Positions 52,649 to 61,380 of a stretch of 64,000 nt of DNA are shown here, in pieces (the stretch's first letter is position 1; the number at the start of each line of letters is the position of its first letter). Location: contig OW818681.1 of the NCBI GenBank assembly GCA_942493075.1, forward strand, positions 1,116,001 to 1,180,000, given 5' to 3'. The DNA is from JBBQYD01 sp942493075. GTDB lineage: Bacteria > Verrucomicrobiota > Verrucomicrobiia > Limisphaerales > UBA8199. The notes below the pieces were generated by a model that saw nothing but the letters and a program-made list of their open reading frames with translations, had not been told where the DNA came from and ran no database searches. A program made the position numbers and the translations under genes.

Positions 52649-53038
52649 TCATCTCCGCCTCATGCTTCTTCCAGAGCGCCGATCTGAGCGCCGACGCAGG
52701 CAGTTCGGCATGGTGAAGTCGGGGCTGTCCAACCGCCCCGCACGGTAACAGCTCAGCACCGGTTCGATTTCTCCGCAGATCTCCGATATGACGCGTACAC
52801 CCATTCGTTCCAGTAACGTTTGAAGTTCGACAGAAATTGCGCCGCAGATCAGTACCTGAATTCGGAGCTCTTGCAGGTCGTGGGCAATGCCCTCAGGGTT
52901 TTTTTCAAATAGCACGACTTCCCTCCGGCTCAATTCGTTGCCATCTTTGAAGTTCACCAGCACCAGCCTGGCGGCGACATCAAAGACCGGCGAGACACGG
53001 CCTTGGCAATTGGGCAGCGCAACGAGCACGAAACCCAT
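52649..53038 (-). CDS. NifX/NafY-like protein with basic C-terminal tail
   Basis: The 129-residue protein has VLVALPNCQGRVSPVFDVAA at the N-terminus and IQVLICGAISVELQTLLERM and VLSCYRAGRLDSPDFTMPNC later, the dinitrogenase-cofactor fold. It ends in an Arg-rich tail (RRRSDRRSGRSMRRR). It is the first gene of the set and likely a target of the sigma-54 activator encoded 236 bases upstream: the palindrome TTGCA-N3-TGCAA lies about 110 bases before its start. A possible -24/-12 element (53041-53056) overlaps too close to the ATG to be convincing. Confidence 0.8.
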   Translation of the reverse strand: MGFVLVALPNCQGRVSPVFDVAARLVLVNFKDGNELSRREVVLFEKNPEGIAHDLQELRIQVLICGAISVELQTLLERMGVRVISEICGEIEPVLSCYRAGRLDSPDFTMPNCLRRRSDRRSGRSMRRR

Positions 53039-53143
53039 ATTGCGAGTTTCATGCCAATTAACGCAGGAGGCTTGAAAGTGGAAAATGCGCCTGAAATCCG
53101 GGAAATTCCTGTGCGGTAGTTGTGATTCAGGGGGCTTAGGCTA

Positions 53144-53156
53144 TTGCACTTTGCAA
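53144..53156. promoter_or_regulatory. Putative activator-binding site TTGCA-N3-TGCAA (site 1)
   Basis: TTGCA, CTT, TGCAA forms a palindrome between the NifX-like gene (start 53038) and the sigma-54 activator gene (end 53274). The distance of about 110 bases to the gene start is usual for an upstream activating sequence. The same motif lies before the activator's own gene (54659-54671). Confidence 0.5.
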
Positions 53157-53273
53157 GAGCAACCGCCTCCTCACTATCGCATTTTAAGAGAGTGCTTCAG
53201 GCAGAGAGCACAGATGACGCCCCTTTAACAGGTTCCCCAGATCGCTCACCTAGTGGCGCCAGGATTGCCGGGG

Positions 53274-54608
53274 TCACTTGGAACTGGCTTTGCCCGCAAA
53301 CCCGCCCAATTGAAGGGTCTTGAGTTTGCGAAATAGGGTGCTCGGGTTAATACCAAGTTCTTTTGCAGCCTTTTGGCGGTTTCCATTGTTCCGCCTCAGC
53401 GCGTCTTCAATAAGCAAGCGCTCCACCGACTCCAGGCTCATGGGCTTGCCGAAACGCAAGGCTTCCCCCAGAGTCCCGCTCTTAAGCGAAGGAGGCAGGT
53501 GCGCCATCTGGATCACTCCGCCCTGGCAAAGGACAAACGCGTGCTCAATGATGTTCTCCAGTTCACGGACGTTGCCGGGAAACTCATACTCCATCAAGCG
53601 AGCCAGCACTTCATCCGAAGGCCCCGCAATGGCTTTGCCCTTTAGCCGATTGAAACGGGAGATGAAGTGATCCATAAGGAGAGGAATATCTTCCCGACGA
53701 TCTCGCAGGCTGGGCAATTCCATTCGGATGACGTGAATCCGATAAAACAAGTCCTCCCGAAAGCGGCCTTGCTCCACCAGTTTGCTCAAGCTCTTATTCG
53801 TGGCTGCAACCACCCGCACATTCGTTTTCACAGGCTCCACGCCCCCTAAAGGTTCATAGACCCGCTCCTGCAACACCCGCAGCAACCGCGCTTGCATGGC
53901 GGGGGAAATGTCGCCGATCTCGTCCAGAAAAATCGTGCCGCCTTCGGCAAGGGCAAACCGGCCAGGTTTGTCCCGCCGTGCATCTGTAAACGCACCGGCT
54001 TTGTACCCGAACAACTCGGATTCGAGAAGGTTGTCTGGCAGAGCTCCGCAGTTCAGAGCAACGAACTTCCTGGCCCGCCCCTTCGACAGATTGTGTACGG
54101 CTTTGGCAAACAGTTCTTTCCCCGTGCCGCTGGCCCCTTCGATCAGGACCGTGCTGTCACTCTGAGCAATTTGTGGAAGCACCTCGAAAATCTGCCTCAT
54201 GGCTGCACTGCGTCCTATGATGTCGGAGAACGAGTTTTGATGCTGCAACTCCCGGTGAAGCTCTTCAACTAATCGCAGGTCCCTGAAGCTCTCCACCCCT
54301 CCGATAATCCTCCCTTTTGAATCTTTTAGGGCCGCTGTGGAGATGCTGATCGGGACTTTCTGACCGCGTGCATCGATGATGTAAACCACCTTGTTTACCA
54401 CGGGGCGGTTCGTGGACAGCGTCTGTTTCAGCGCGCACGCGTTCTCGCAGATGCTGGCGCGAAAGACGTCACAACACCGGCGGCCGATCGCCTTCGAACG
54501 CTTAATCCCGGTGATCTGCTCAGCCGCGCGGTTAAAAAAAGTCACGCGCCAGTCCGCGTCCACGGTGAAGACGCCATCGGGGACGTAATCAAGCATGCTG
54601 TCCTGCAT
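53274..54608 (-). CDS. PAS-domain sigma-54-dependent transcriptional activator
   Basis: The 444-residue protein has an N-terminal PAS domain (about 1-110) with a Cys cluster, CCDVFRASICENACAL (C45, C46 region, then two more), that could bind a metal or sense redox. The AAA+ domain (about 140-370) has Walker A GASGTGKE and Walker B GGTIFLDEIGD; the sigma-54 contact loop reads GAFTDA instead of GAFTGA. A Fis-type helix-turn-helix closes it (GNRQKAAKELGINPSTLFRK). It likely activates the NifX-like genes downstream on the same strand. A copy of the TTGCA palindrome lies upstream, suggesting autoregulation. Confidence 0.92.
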   Translation of the reverse strand: MQDSMLDYVPDGVFTVDADWRVTFFNRAAEQITGIKRSKAIGRRCCDVFRASICENACALKQTLSTNRPVVNKVVYIIDARGQKVPISISTAALKDSKGRIIGGVESFRDLRLVEELHRELQHQNSFSDIIGRSAAMRQIFEVLPQIAQSDSTVLIEGASGTGKELFAKAVHNLSKGRARKFVALNCGALPDNLLESELFGYKAGAFTDARRDKPGRFALAEGGTIFLDEIGDISPAMQARLLRVLQERVYEPLGGVEPVKTNVRVVAATNKSLSKLVEQGRFREDLFYRIHVIRMELPSLRDRREDIPLLMDHFISRFNRLKGKAIAGPSDEVLARLMEYEFPGNVRELENIIEHAFVLCQGGVIQMAHLPPSLKSGTLGEALRFGKPMSLESVERLLIEDALRRNNGNRQKAAKELGINPSTLFRKLKTLQLGGFAGKASSK

Positions 54609-54657
54609 GACGGGAAGAGTAGCTGGCTATCTCAACAATGGCGAGACGCAATGAGCC

Positions 54658-54672
54658 GTTGCAATTTGCAAC
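54658..54672. promoter_or_regulatory. Palindrome GTTGCAA-T-TTGCAAC upstream of the activator gene (site 2)
   Basis: A perfect 15-base palindrome containing TTGCA-ATT-TGCAA, 50 bases before the activator start (54608). It shares half-sites and spacing with the site at 53144-53156. Confidence 0.55.
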
Positions 54673-54746
54673 ACCTGCGGATAGAACGACGGAGCTCCAT
54701 ATGGCCGCGATTCTTTGGCGCGAGGGCGTTCGAGCTTGCTTCGCGT

Positions 54747-55355
54747 TCACCAGATTCCCGGAATTAGTCTATGGGTAGTGGCTTGATACCGCTGGTACTC
54801 TCCAGGAAACCAGTTCTCCAGGGCAGCCTCTTCAATTCGCACGCGATACAGCAGCGCCGGTATGCCTGATAGCATTGCGCAGGCGAAGCCAACTACGCTT
54901 CCAAAACATATCGGGAACCCGAGCATCAGGCATAGATAGCCGAGGTAGGCAGGATGCCTGACTAGGCGGAAGATGCCCGTAGTAATCAGGCGGTGTCCTG
55001 CGGTCGTCTGCACATGCCCACTGAAGTGCTTCCCAAGGGTTAGCCTGGAAACGAGGCGGATAACCATTCCGGCCAACAAGAGCGGCACCCCTACCCAACG
55101 GGCGGGAGCCAGACCGGTACCGACGATTGACCAATGGAAGATGGTTGCGTCAAGAAACGGAAACCAGACAGCGCCAACAAAAGAAAGCAAATGCCAATAC
55201 CAGGAGAGCCTCTCCCGGTTATCGGCCTTGGGTTGGTGAAGCCCGAAGGTTTGCATCAGTCGTTCGCCGCTAAGCCACAACACGAGTGTGGCCGCTCCGA
55301 TCAGCACGACTGGCTCATCTATACGAAACGATAAGTCACGTTCAAACATTGGCAT
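54747..55355 (-). CDS. Isoprenylcysteine carboxyl methyltransferase-like membrane protein
   Basis: The 202-residue protein has five membrane helices and the ICMT/phospholipid-methyltransferase signature: GHRLITTGIFRLVRHPAYLG, then a distal RIEEAALENWFPGEYQRY that closes the SAM site. Bacterial members methylate small lipophilic or unknown substrates at the membrane. It is a single gene on the minus strand, separated from its neighbours by more than 130 bases on each side. Substrate unknown. Confidence 0.85.
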   Translation of the reverse strand: MPMFERDLSFRIDEPVVLIGAATLVLWLSGERLMQTFGLHQPKADNRERLSWYWHLLSFVGAVWFPFLDATIFHWSIVGTGLAPARWVGVPLLLAGMVIRLVSRLTLGKHFSGHVQTTAGHRLITTGIFRLVRHPAYLGYLCLMLGFPICFGSVVGFACAMLSGIPALLYRVRIEEAALENWFPGEYQRYQATTHRLIPGIW

Positions 55356-55645
55356 TCACCTCGTAAGAGGATAGGCCTCGCGGTGGCAGGCACCCGGCCC
55401 GTCCAATAGTGTCCGCTTTCATTGCCCGTTCCACGCGAGCCTCCACGATAGGACGCTCCCGGCGGGGGATGCGAATTACCGTGGAATCGGCTTCAACTCT
55501 AGGGCCTCGAATAATGGGATGTCAATCCGATAATAAACACCTAAACTAACCAGGGTAACCATGATAAGTAGCTCTCTGTTGCTGTAATCGGGTGGCTTGC
55601 TGGCTGGAGGGCGGCTGGCACCCCGGTTGCTGTATGCGAATCTGA

Positions 55646-56074
55646 ATGAATAGCAGTCTTAGCAACCTTAAGAGCCTCCAGGCACAGCTCCATCCCTTCT
55701 GCCAGGTCTGTAGCAGTGCGAACCCCGACGGACTAGCCCTAGCCTTTGAGGCGGGCGCCAATGGTGAAATCAAATCAGTCTTCCATCCAGGGCCAGACCT
55801 GGAAGGTTACAAAGGTCTCGTTCACGGTGGTGTGACAGCATCCTTGTTGGACGGCGTAATGACCAACTGCCTCTTTGCCCAAGGGATCGCCGCGCTAACT
55901 GCAGAGTTGCGAGTTCGCTACCGTGCGCCAGTTCTGATCGGCCACGAAATCTCGCTTCGGGCCTGGATTGCGCAACGCCATCGTCCGTTGTTCCTACTGG
56001 AAGCTGTTTTGGTTCAGGGAGGTTATGTTCGGGCCACGGCTACGGCTAAATTTATGGAGCGCCATAAGCCGTAA
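55646..56074 (+). CDS. PaaI-type hotdog thioesterase
   Basis: The 142-residue protein has a hotdog fold: CQVCSSANPDGLALAF, then the helix motif KGLVHGGVTASLLDGVMTNC with HGG and the acidic D typical of PaaI-like acyl-CoA thioesterases, and LRVRYRAPVLIGHEISLRAW. It probably hydrolyses an acyl-CoA or aryl-CoA thioester in the cytoplasm. It is a single gene; upstream 290 bases hold no gene that I see. The Cys pair at residues 18 and 21 is unusual for the family but could be structural. Confidence 0.85.
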   Translation: MNSSLSNLKSLQAQLHPFCQVCSSANPDGLALAFEAGANGEIKSVFHPGPDLEGYKGLVHGGVTASLLDGVMTNCLFAQGIAALTAELRVRYRAPVLIGHEISLRAWIAQRHRPLFLLEAVLVQGGYVRATATAKFMERHKP

Positions 56075-56567
56075 GGAGGCAGAGAACTCGTCGCAAGAAC
56101 CCTTAATCAGCACAGCTAAGGCACTTTGGCCGCCCACCCGGAAGGGAGAACGACGGCTAAAACAACTGGAACTTCACTGAGTTTCCAGCCCGCCTCCCCA
56201 CAAGCATGGAAGCAACGGCTCTGAGAAGAATAACATTTCGCATTCGGCACCATTTGAGGGTATCTTTTGACGCCCCAAGCTGGCTATGTGGTTGCGGTAG
56301 ATTGCGTCCAGTTCACTTGAATGAGGACGTCTTCGCCGCCGACCCACACTCAATGGCTGGAACTAGCCACCCGGGGAGACATGCTGTTGTTGAGAACGGA
56401 TCCAATCGAAGACGTTCCGACTCCGCGCACTGGGTGATTCGACGGCAACGGAGATAACCTGAGCAAGCATGTGGATCGTCCGTTTTCAGAGGTGTGTCAG
56501 GGGAGAACGAAGCGGCGGAGTTCAAAAGCCTCCTGCTGTTTGATACGGGGGACAACCTATTTGACCT
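56075..56567. other. Intergenic region, no confident gene
   Basis: About 490 bases between the thioesterase and the large kinase. Short open frames exist (the longest 83 codons on the plus strand, 56206-56457), and pieces in different frames look faintly protein-like, which could reflect a decayed gene. I cannot support a gene, repeat or RNA here. The kinase start at 56568 lacks a clear ribosome-binding site. Confidence 0.4.
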
Positions 56568-59500
56568 ATGCGTTTAAGGCCTTTGCTGATCACGAATACT
56601 TGTGTGCCGGTTCTTGGGCTCTTCGCTGCCATGATCGGGCTAACCTGGCTTGTCCTCTGGTTCACCGGCTTGGCACCAACCTGGGGAGCGGAGGTAGTGA
56701 CAGTCAAAACGAATATGGCGTTCGGCCAACTGCTAGCCGGGATAACCCTCCTGCTGCTCGCGCCGTTGGACTGCCATCCGCTACGGAAACGGCTGGCCAT
56801 AGTCGCTGCCAGCGGGGTGTTCCTTCTCGGGGCGCTTACCTTGAGCGAGCATTTGTTTGGTTACGATTTGGGGATTGATCAATTGCTGGCGACCGAACCG
56901 CCCGGAGCCGTTGGGGTGGTGAGTCCGAACCGCATGGGACCACCGGGCTCAACGAGCCTTATGCTGCTGGGGCTCGGCCTCTTGGCTTTGGCCTTTGAGC
57001 GACCGCGTCCTGCCGCTTGGGCCGGGGTGGGGGTATGCATCATTAACATGGTCCCCGCTGTGGGATTTCTATACGGGGTAGAGGAGTTCAATGGGAACCC
57101 CCGGCTTACCGTAATAGCCTGGTCCAGCGTTATAGCCCTCCTCGCGGTCGGCGCGGGGCTTTTCCTCGCACGACCCGCCCAGGGTCCAACCGCTCAACTG
57201 CTCCGAGACGACGCTGGCGGGGTCCTGCTTCGGCGACTGCTCCCCGCAATGATTCTGATTCCCCTTGGGCTCGGCTTTCTATGTGTTCAAGGGGAGGCTC
57301 GCGGTTTCTATGGGACAGCCGTTGGGACCGGCACGCTGATGATTGTCATCATAGTGGGTTTTCTATTTGTGTTGTGGCGCACCGCGGCTGCCCTCAGCCA
57401 TTCCGCTATGGAAAAGGCAAAAGTCGATGCCGAAGTAAGCAGCGTAGCGCTGTTCCCGGAAGAAAACCCTTTTCCTGTGCTGCGAGTGAGAGAAGACGGA
57501 ATACTTCTTTACGCAAACCGCTCGGCAACGGGGCTCCTGGCCGCGTGGGGGTGCAGAGTGGGAGAGTGTGTCCCCGAGTTCTTCAGAGAGGTGGCAGGGA
57601 AAGCGAGGAACCAGGGGCGGCGTGAGCAGTTGGAGGTTCAAGTCGCTGAACGGGATTTGTGCCTTACGGCAGTGCCGGTTGAGGGGCGGAATTACACTAA
57701 CATTTACGGCGCGGACGTTACTGACCGCAGGCATGCGGAGGAAGCGCTGCGTGAGGAACGCGATAGGAAAGAGAGGATTCTTCGCAGCATCACCGATTCA
57801 TTCTTTACAGTGGATGATGAGTGGCGTTTCACGTATGTGAATGCGGAAGCGGAGCGGGTGATGAGCAGGCCGGCAGGAGAGTTGCTCGGGCAAAGCGTGT
57901 GGGGCCTGTTCGCCGGTGCAGAGGGTTTCAAGCGCCAGTTCGAGCAAGCGGCCGCCACCGGGCAGGCTGTTGCCTTCGAGGAGTTCTACGCACCCCTGGA
58001 TGGGTGGTTTGAGGTTCATGCCTATCCAAGCAGTGAAGGGTTATCAGTCTATTTCCGGAATGTAACGGAACGTCGGCGGGCAGCGGAAGCGTTACAGAGT
58101 TCAGAAAGGAGATATCGATCGCTTTTCGAGAGCATTGACGAGGGTTTTTGCGTGATCGAAGTGATCTTCGATTCCAACCAGAAAGCGGTGGATTACCGGT
58201 TTCTGGAAGTCAATCCAGCATTCGAACGGCTGACAGGAATCAGTAACGCTGTGGGCCGAAGCATGAGAGAGATTGCACCGCAGCATGAGCAACATTGGTT
58301 TGAGATCTACGGCAAGGTGGCCCTGACTGGCGAGTCGATACGATTTCAGAACCCAGCGCAACAATTGGGGCGCTATTATGATCTGTATGCATTTCGGGTC
58401 GGAGCCCCCGCGGAGAGAAAGGTGTCGGTCCTATTCAACGACATCTCAGCAAGAAAGACTGTAGAGGCGGCGTTGCGGCAGGAGCGAGATTTTAGCACGG
58501 CTGTGTTGGAAACCGCGGGAGCATTGGTGGTCGTGCTGGATCGAGCCGGAAGGATTTGTCGGTTCAATCGGGCGTGCGTGGCGTTGACTGGCTATAGCGA
58601 GCAGGAAGTATTGTGGCGGGAATTTTGGTTTCTCTTTTCCCCCGAGGACCTGCCGGGTGTGAAACTCGAGTGGGAATCCTTGATTGCCGGAGAAACTCCA
58701 ACTCAGCACGAGAATTATTGGGTTGCGAGCGACGGAACACGCAGGCTCATCGCATGGTCTAACGCGGCGATGACCAGTTCAAGTGGCAGGATTGAGCATA
58801 TCATCGCTACTGGAGTGGACATCTCAGAGCGGAACAGGGCGCTGCAGGCCCTGAAGGAGGGAGAACGTCGCATGGCACGGGCGCAGGCGATAGCACATCT
58901 GGGGAGTTGGGAGCTTGACTTATTGACCAAACAATTGGCCTGGTCGGATGAGGTTTACCGCATTCTAGGTTTCGAACCGCAGAGTTTTGAACCCTCTTAC
59001 GAGGCCTTCTTGAACGCAGTTCATCCTGAGGACCGGGCGGCGGTTGATGCAGCTTATTCCGGTTCCTTACTTGAGAGAAGAGACGGTTACGACCTTGAGC
59101 ACCGTGTGGTGCATGCCGCCACCGGGGAGGTCAGAATCGTGCATGAGAGATGCGAGCACCTGCGCGACGATTCCGGCCGGATAGTGCGCTCGCAAGGCAT
59201 GGTGCATGATGTCACAGACCGGAGGAGAGCTGAAGAAGCGCTGGAGCGAAGCGAGGCACGGCTGGCACAGGGCGTCCAGGTGGCGGGTTTGGGGATCTTT
59301 GAGCATGACCATATCAGCGATGTGGTCGAGTTTTCCTCAGGGAAGAGAAAACTGTTGGGGTTCTCCGACGACGAAGTGGTCACAATCTCGGGCATCGTTC
59401 AAAAGGTGGCACCGGAGGACCGGGAATTCCTGGCAGACATGATCCGGCGCGCACACGACCCCAGCGGGAACGGGCACTTTGAGGTGGATTACCGTGTGCC

Positions 59501-60413
59501 TGATGGCTCTGGAGGTGTCCGCTGGGTGAGCGCCCGATCTCAAACGTTTTTTGGTGGAGAAGGAAGCGAGCGAAGGCCGGTGAGGACCATTGGCGCCGCT
59601 CTGGATATTACGGAGCGCAAAGAGGCGCAGTCGCGCCTGGAACGACTGGTTGCCGAACGGACAGCTCAGTTGGCGGATGCGAATGCGAATCTGGAGCACT
59701 TTGCGCATACAGCGGCGCATGACCTGCGCTCACCGCTGAGGGGTATCAATGGCTTCGCCGCCGTCATGCTGGAGCAATATGGCCAGCAGTTGGACGAAAT
59801 GGGTCGTTCCATGCTGGAGCGAATAATCGGGTCCGCCACGCAAATGGGCCAGTTGTTGAACGATCTGCTGGAGTATAGCAGGCTCGCGCACACTGAACTG
59901 CGCCTGGAGACCGTATCTTTAGAGAATGTGGTTCGCGACGCCCTGGCGCTGCAGGATACCGAGATTCGGACCCGGCAGGCACAGGTGGACGTAACAGCCG
60001 CTTTACCGCAGGTCATTGGCCATCAGGCCACGATCGTGATGGTGGTCGCCAACCTGTTATCAAACGGGCTCAAGTTCACCGCCCGGGAGGTACGTCCGCG
60101 ATTGAGGGTTTGGGCGGAGGTTCAGGAAAGTCATGCTTTCACTGGCTCGGCAAGCAATCAGGACACGGAAGGTGCGCAGAGCCGAATGGTGCGTCTCTGG
60201 GTGGAGGACAATGGAATAGGGATCAAAGCTGAGGACCAGGCGAAGGTCTTCGGAGTGTTCCAGCGGTTGCATGGAAAGAGCGCCTATCCAGGCACAGGTC
60301 TTGGATTGGCAATTGTGAAGAAAGCCGTCGAACGAATGGGAGGACACGTGGGGGTCGAATCGGAATTCGGGAAAGGCAGCCGATTCTGGGTGGAATTACG
60401 GGCGGCGGAATAG
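56568..60413 (+). CDS. Multi-PAS membrane sensor histidine kinase
   Basis: The 1281-residue protein has eight N-terminal membrane helices (about residues 1-280) forming a MASE-like sensor, then a chain of about six PAS domains (near 298-395, 405-505, 515-630, 640-760, 775-885 and 890-1015). These show patterns such as FTVDDEWRFTYVNAEAERVM and GSWELDLLTKQLAWSDEVYR. The kinase part has the phospho-acceptor box HTAAHDLRSPLRGI with H1051, and an ATPase with NLLSNGLKF, VEDNGIGI and PGTGLGLAIVKK. No receiver domain or adjacent response regulator is present, so it is an orphan kinase. Signals are unknown. Confidence 0.93.
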   Translation: MRLRPLLITNTCVPVLGLFAAMIGLTWLVLWFTGLAPTWGAEVVTVKTNMAFGQLLAGITLLLLAPLDCHPLRKRLAIVAASGVFLLGALTLSEHLFGYDLGIDQLLATEPPGAVGVVSPNRMGPPGSTSLMLLGLGLLALAFERPRPAAWAGVGVCIINMVPAVGFLYGVEEFNGNPRLTVIAWSSVIALLAVGAGLFLARPAQGPTAQLLRDDAGGVLLRRLLPAMILIPLGLGFLCVQGEARGFYGTAVGTGTLMIVIIVGFLFVLWRTAAALSHSAMEKAKVDAEVSSVALFPEENPFPVLRVREDGILLYANRSATGLLAAWGCRVGECVPEFFREVAGKARNQGRREQLEVQVAERDLCLTAVPVEGRNYTNIYGADVTDRRHAEEALREERDRKERILRSITDSFFTVDDEWRFTYVNAEAERVMSRPAGELLGQSVWGLFAGAEGFKRQFEQAAATGQAVAFEEFYAPLDGWFEVHAYPSSEGLSVYFRNVTERRRAAEALQSSERRYRSLFESIDEGFCVIEVIFDSNQKAVDYRFLEVNPAFERLTGISNAVGRSMREIAPQHEQHWFEIYGKVALTGESIRFQNPAQQLGRYYDLYAFRVGAPAERKVSVLFNDISARKTVEAALRQERDFSTAVLETAGALVVVLDRAGRICRFNRACVALTGYSEQEVLWREFWFLFSPEDLPGVKLEWESLIAGETPTQHENYWVASDGTRRLIAWSNAAMTSSSGRIEHIIATGVDISERNRALQALKEGERRMARAQAIAHLGSWELDLLTKQLAWSDEVYRILGFEPQSFEPSYEAFLNAVHPEDRAAVDAAYSGSLLERRDGYDLEHRVVHAATGEVRIVHERCEHLRDDSGRIVRSQGMVHDVTDRRRAEEALERSEARLAQGVQVAGLGIFEHDHISDVVEFSSGKRKLLGFSDDEVVTISGIVQKVAPEDREFLADMIRRAHDPSGNGHFEVDYRVPDGSGGVRWVSARSQTFFGGEGSERRPVRTIGAALDITERKEAQSRLERLVAERTAQLADANANLEHFAHTAAHDLRSPLRGINGFAAVMLEQYGQQLDEMGRSMLERIIGSATQMGQLLNDLLEYSRLAHTELRLETVSLENVVRDALALQDTEIRTRQAQVDVTAALPQVIGHQATIVMVVANLLSNGLKFTAREVRPRLRVWAEVQESHAFTGSASNQDTEGAQSRMVRLWVEDNGIGIKAEDQAKVFGVFQRLHGKSAYPGTGLGLAIVKKAVERMGGHVGVESEFGKGSRFWVELRAAE

Positions 60414-60645
60414 CCGATTCACATGCAGGGGGCCGCCCGTCCCTTCGGACCTTGATGGATTGATGCACCGATGCACCACCAGCCTTGACAGCGTTGAACC
60501 ATACCATTCAACTAATCAGCGATTGGCGACAGTAGGAGTATCGAATTGATGCGACGACCTGATCACAGTCATATTGGTGTAGATCATGATTGGCGGCCAA
60601 GCGCCGGACAGCTATACAGAGTAAAATAACGAGACCCCTTTGCAG

Positions 60646-61290
60646 ATGACAAACCAGAATGCCTCCGAGTTGAGCGATGCGGAGTTGGTGCTACGGGCCA
60701 AAGCCGGCGACCTGAGCTCGTTCGAAGTCCTGACCAGTCGCTACGAAGGACGGGTTTACTCGCTGGCTTTGAGGATTCTTCGTCACGAACAGGATGCGGA
60801 GGATGTCACCCAGCAGGCCTTCCTGAGTGCCATGGAGAACCTCTCCGGTTTTCGAGAGGAGTCCAGTTTTGCCACTTGGCTCCTCCGCATAACCAGCAAC
60901 GCGGCACTCAAAGTGATTCGGAAACGGAAAGGGTTGGAGACCGTCTCCCTGGAGGAAGCTACTGAAGCTACAACAGATGACGATTCGGTTCCCCACCCCG
61001 ACTACATCGCGGATTGGAAACAGTCGCCTGAGGAGCTGGTCCATCAGAACGAGGTTCAACGGCTCCTGGAGGAGGCACTGCATCAACTGGACGACAAACA
61101 AAGGTTGGTCTTCCTCTTGCGCGATGTTGAGGGATTTTCTGTGAGAGAAACCGCCCAGGCCTTGAACCTCAGCGAGGCCAATATCAAGGTAAGGCTGTTG
61201 CGAGCCCGGCTTCAGCTCCGGGAACTTCTAACACGCAGTCTGGGTGATCCGGCTCACCGGCTCACCCGCGCCCACGAGCATTTGCATTAG
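60646..61290 (+). CDS. ECF-type RNA polymerase sigma factor (RpoE-like)
   Basis: The 214-residue protein has region 2 (DLSSFEVLTSRYEGRVYSLA, then DAEDVTQQAFLSAMENL) and region 4 (LDDKQRLVFLLRDVEGFSVR, then LNLSEANIKVRLLRARLQL). It is about 20 residues longer than most, with an acidic linker TEATTDDDSVPHPDYI. The ATG at 60646 is preferred over TTG at 60640. No anti-sigma gene is adjacent; the next gene, 90 bases on, is doxDA with its own operator, so the link between them is uncertain. Confidence 0.92.
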   Translation: MTNQNASELSDAELVLRAKAGDLSSFEVLTSRYEGRVYSLALRILRHEQDAEDVTQQAFLSAMENLSGFREESSFATWLLRITSNAALKVIRKRKGLETVSLEEATEATTDDDSVPHPDYIADWKQSPEELVHQNEVQRLLEEALHQLDDKQRLVFLLRDVEGFSVRETAQALNLSEANIKVRLLRARLQLRELLTRSLGDPAHRLTRAHEHLH

Positions 61291-61325
61291 TCTGGAGAAA
61301 CACACCAAAGCTGGTGGGCAACAAG

Positions 61326-61351
61326 AACATTCAAATAATCATTTGAATGTT
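61326..61351. promoter_or_regulatory. SmtB/BigR-type operator before doxDA
   Basis: AACATTCAAAT (61326-61336) and ATTTGAATGTT (61341-61351) form a perfect 11-bp inverted repeat with a 4-base spacer, 29 bases before the doxDA ATG. Length, AT-rich centre and ATTC...GAAT arms resemble operators of ArsR/SmtB-family metal and sulfide sensors. An ArsR-rhodanese fusion is encoded as the second gene of this operon and is the likely ligand. Confidence 0.72.
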
Positions 61352-61380
61352 GCCCCATCCTGAGCCATTGTCTCCCCATC

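Noticed and set aside
53041..53056. Possible -24/-12 promoter TGGCAT-N5-TCGCA before the NifX-like gene
   Set aside because: Spacing of GG and GC is right, but it ends only a few bases before the ATG, so transcription would start inside the gene. Two consensus positions also differ.
56206..56457. Plus-strand frame of 83 codons before the large kinase
   Set aside because: No family resemblance and no ribosome-binding site; parts of other frames look equally plausible, so at best a decayed gene.
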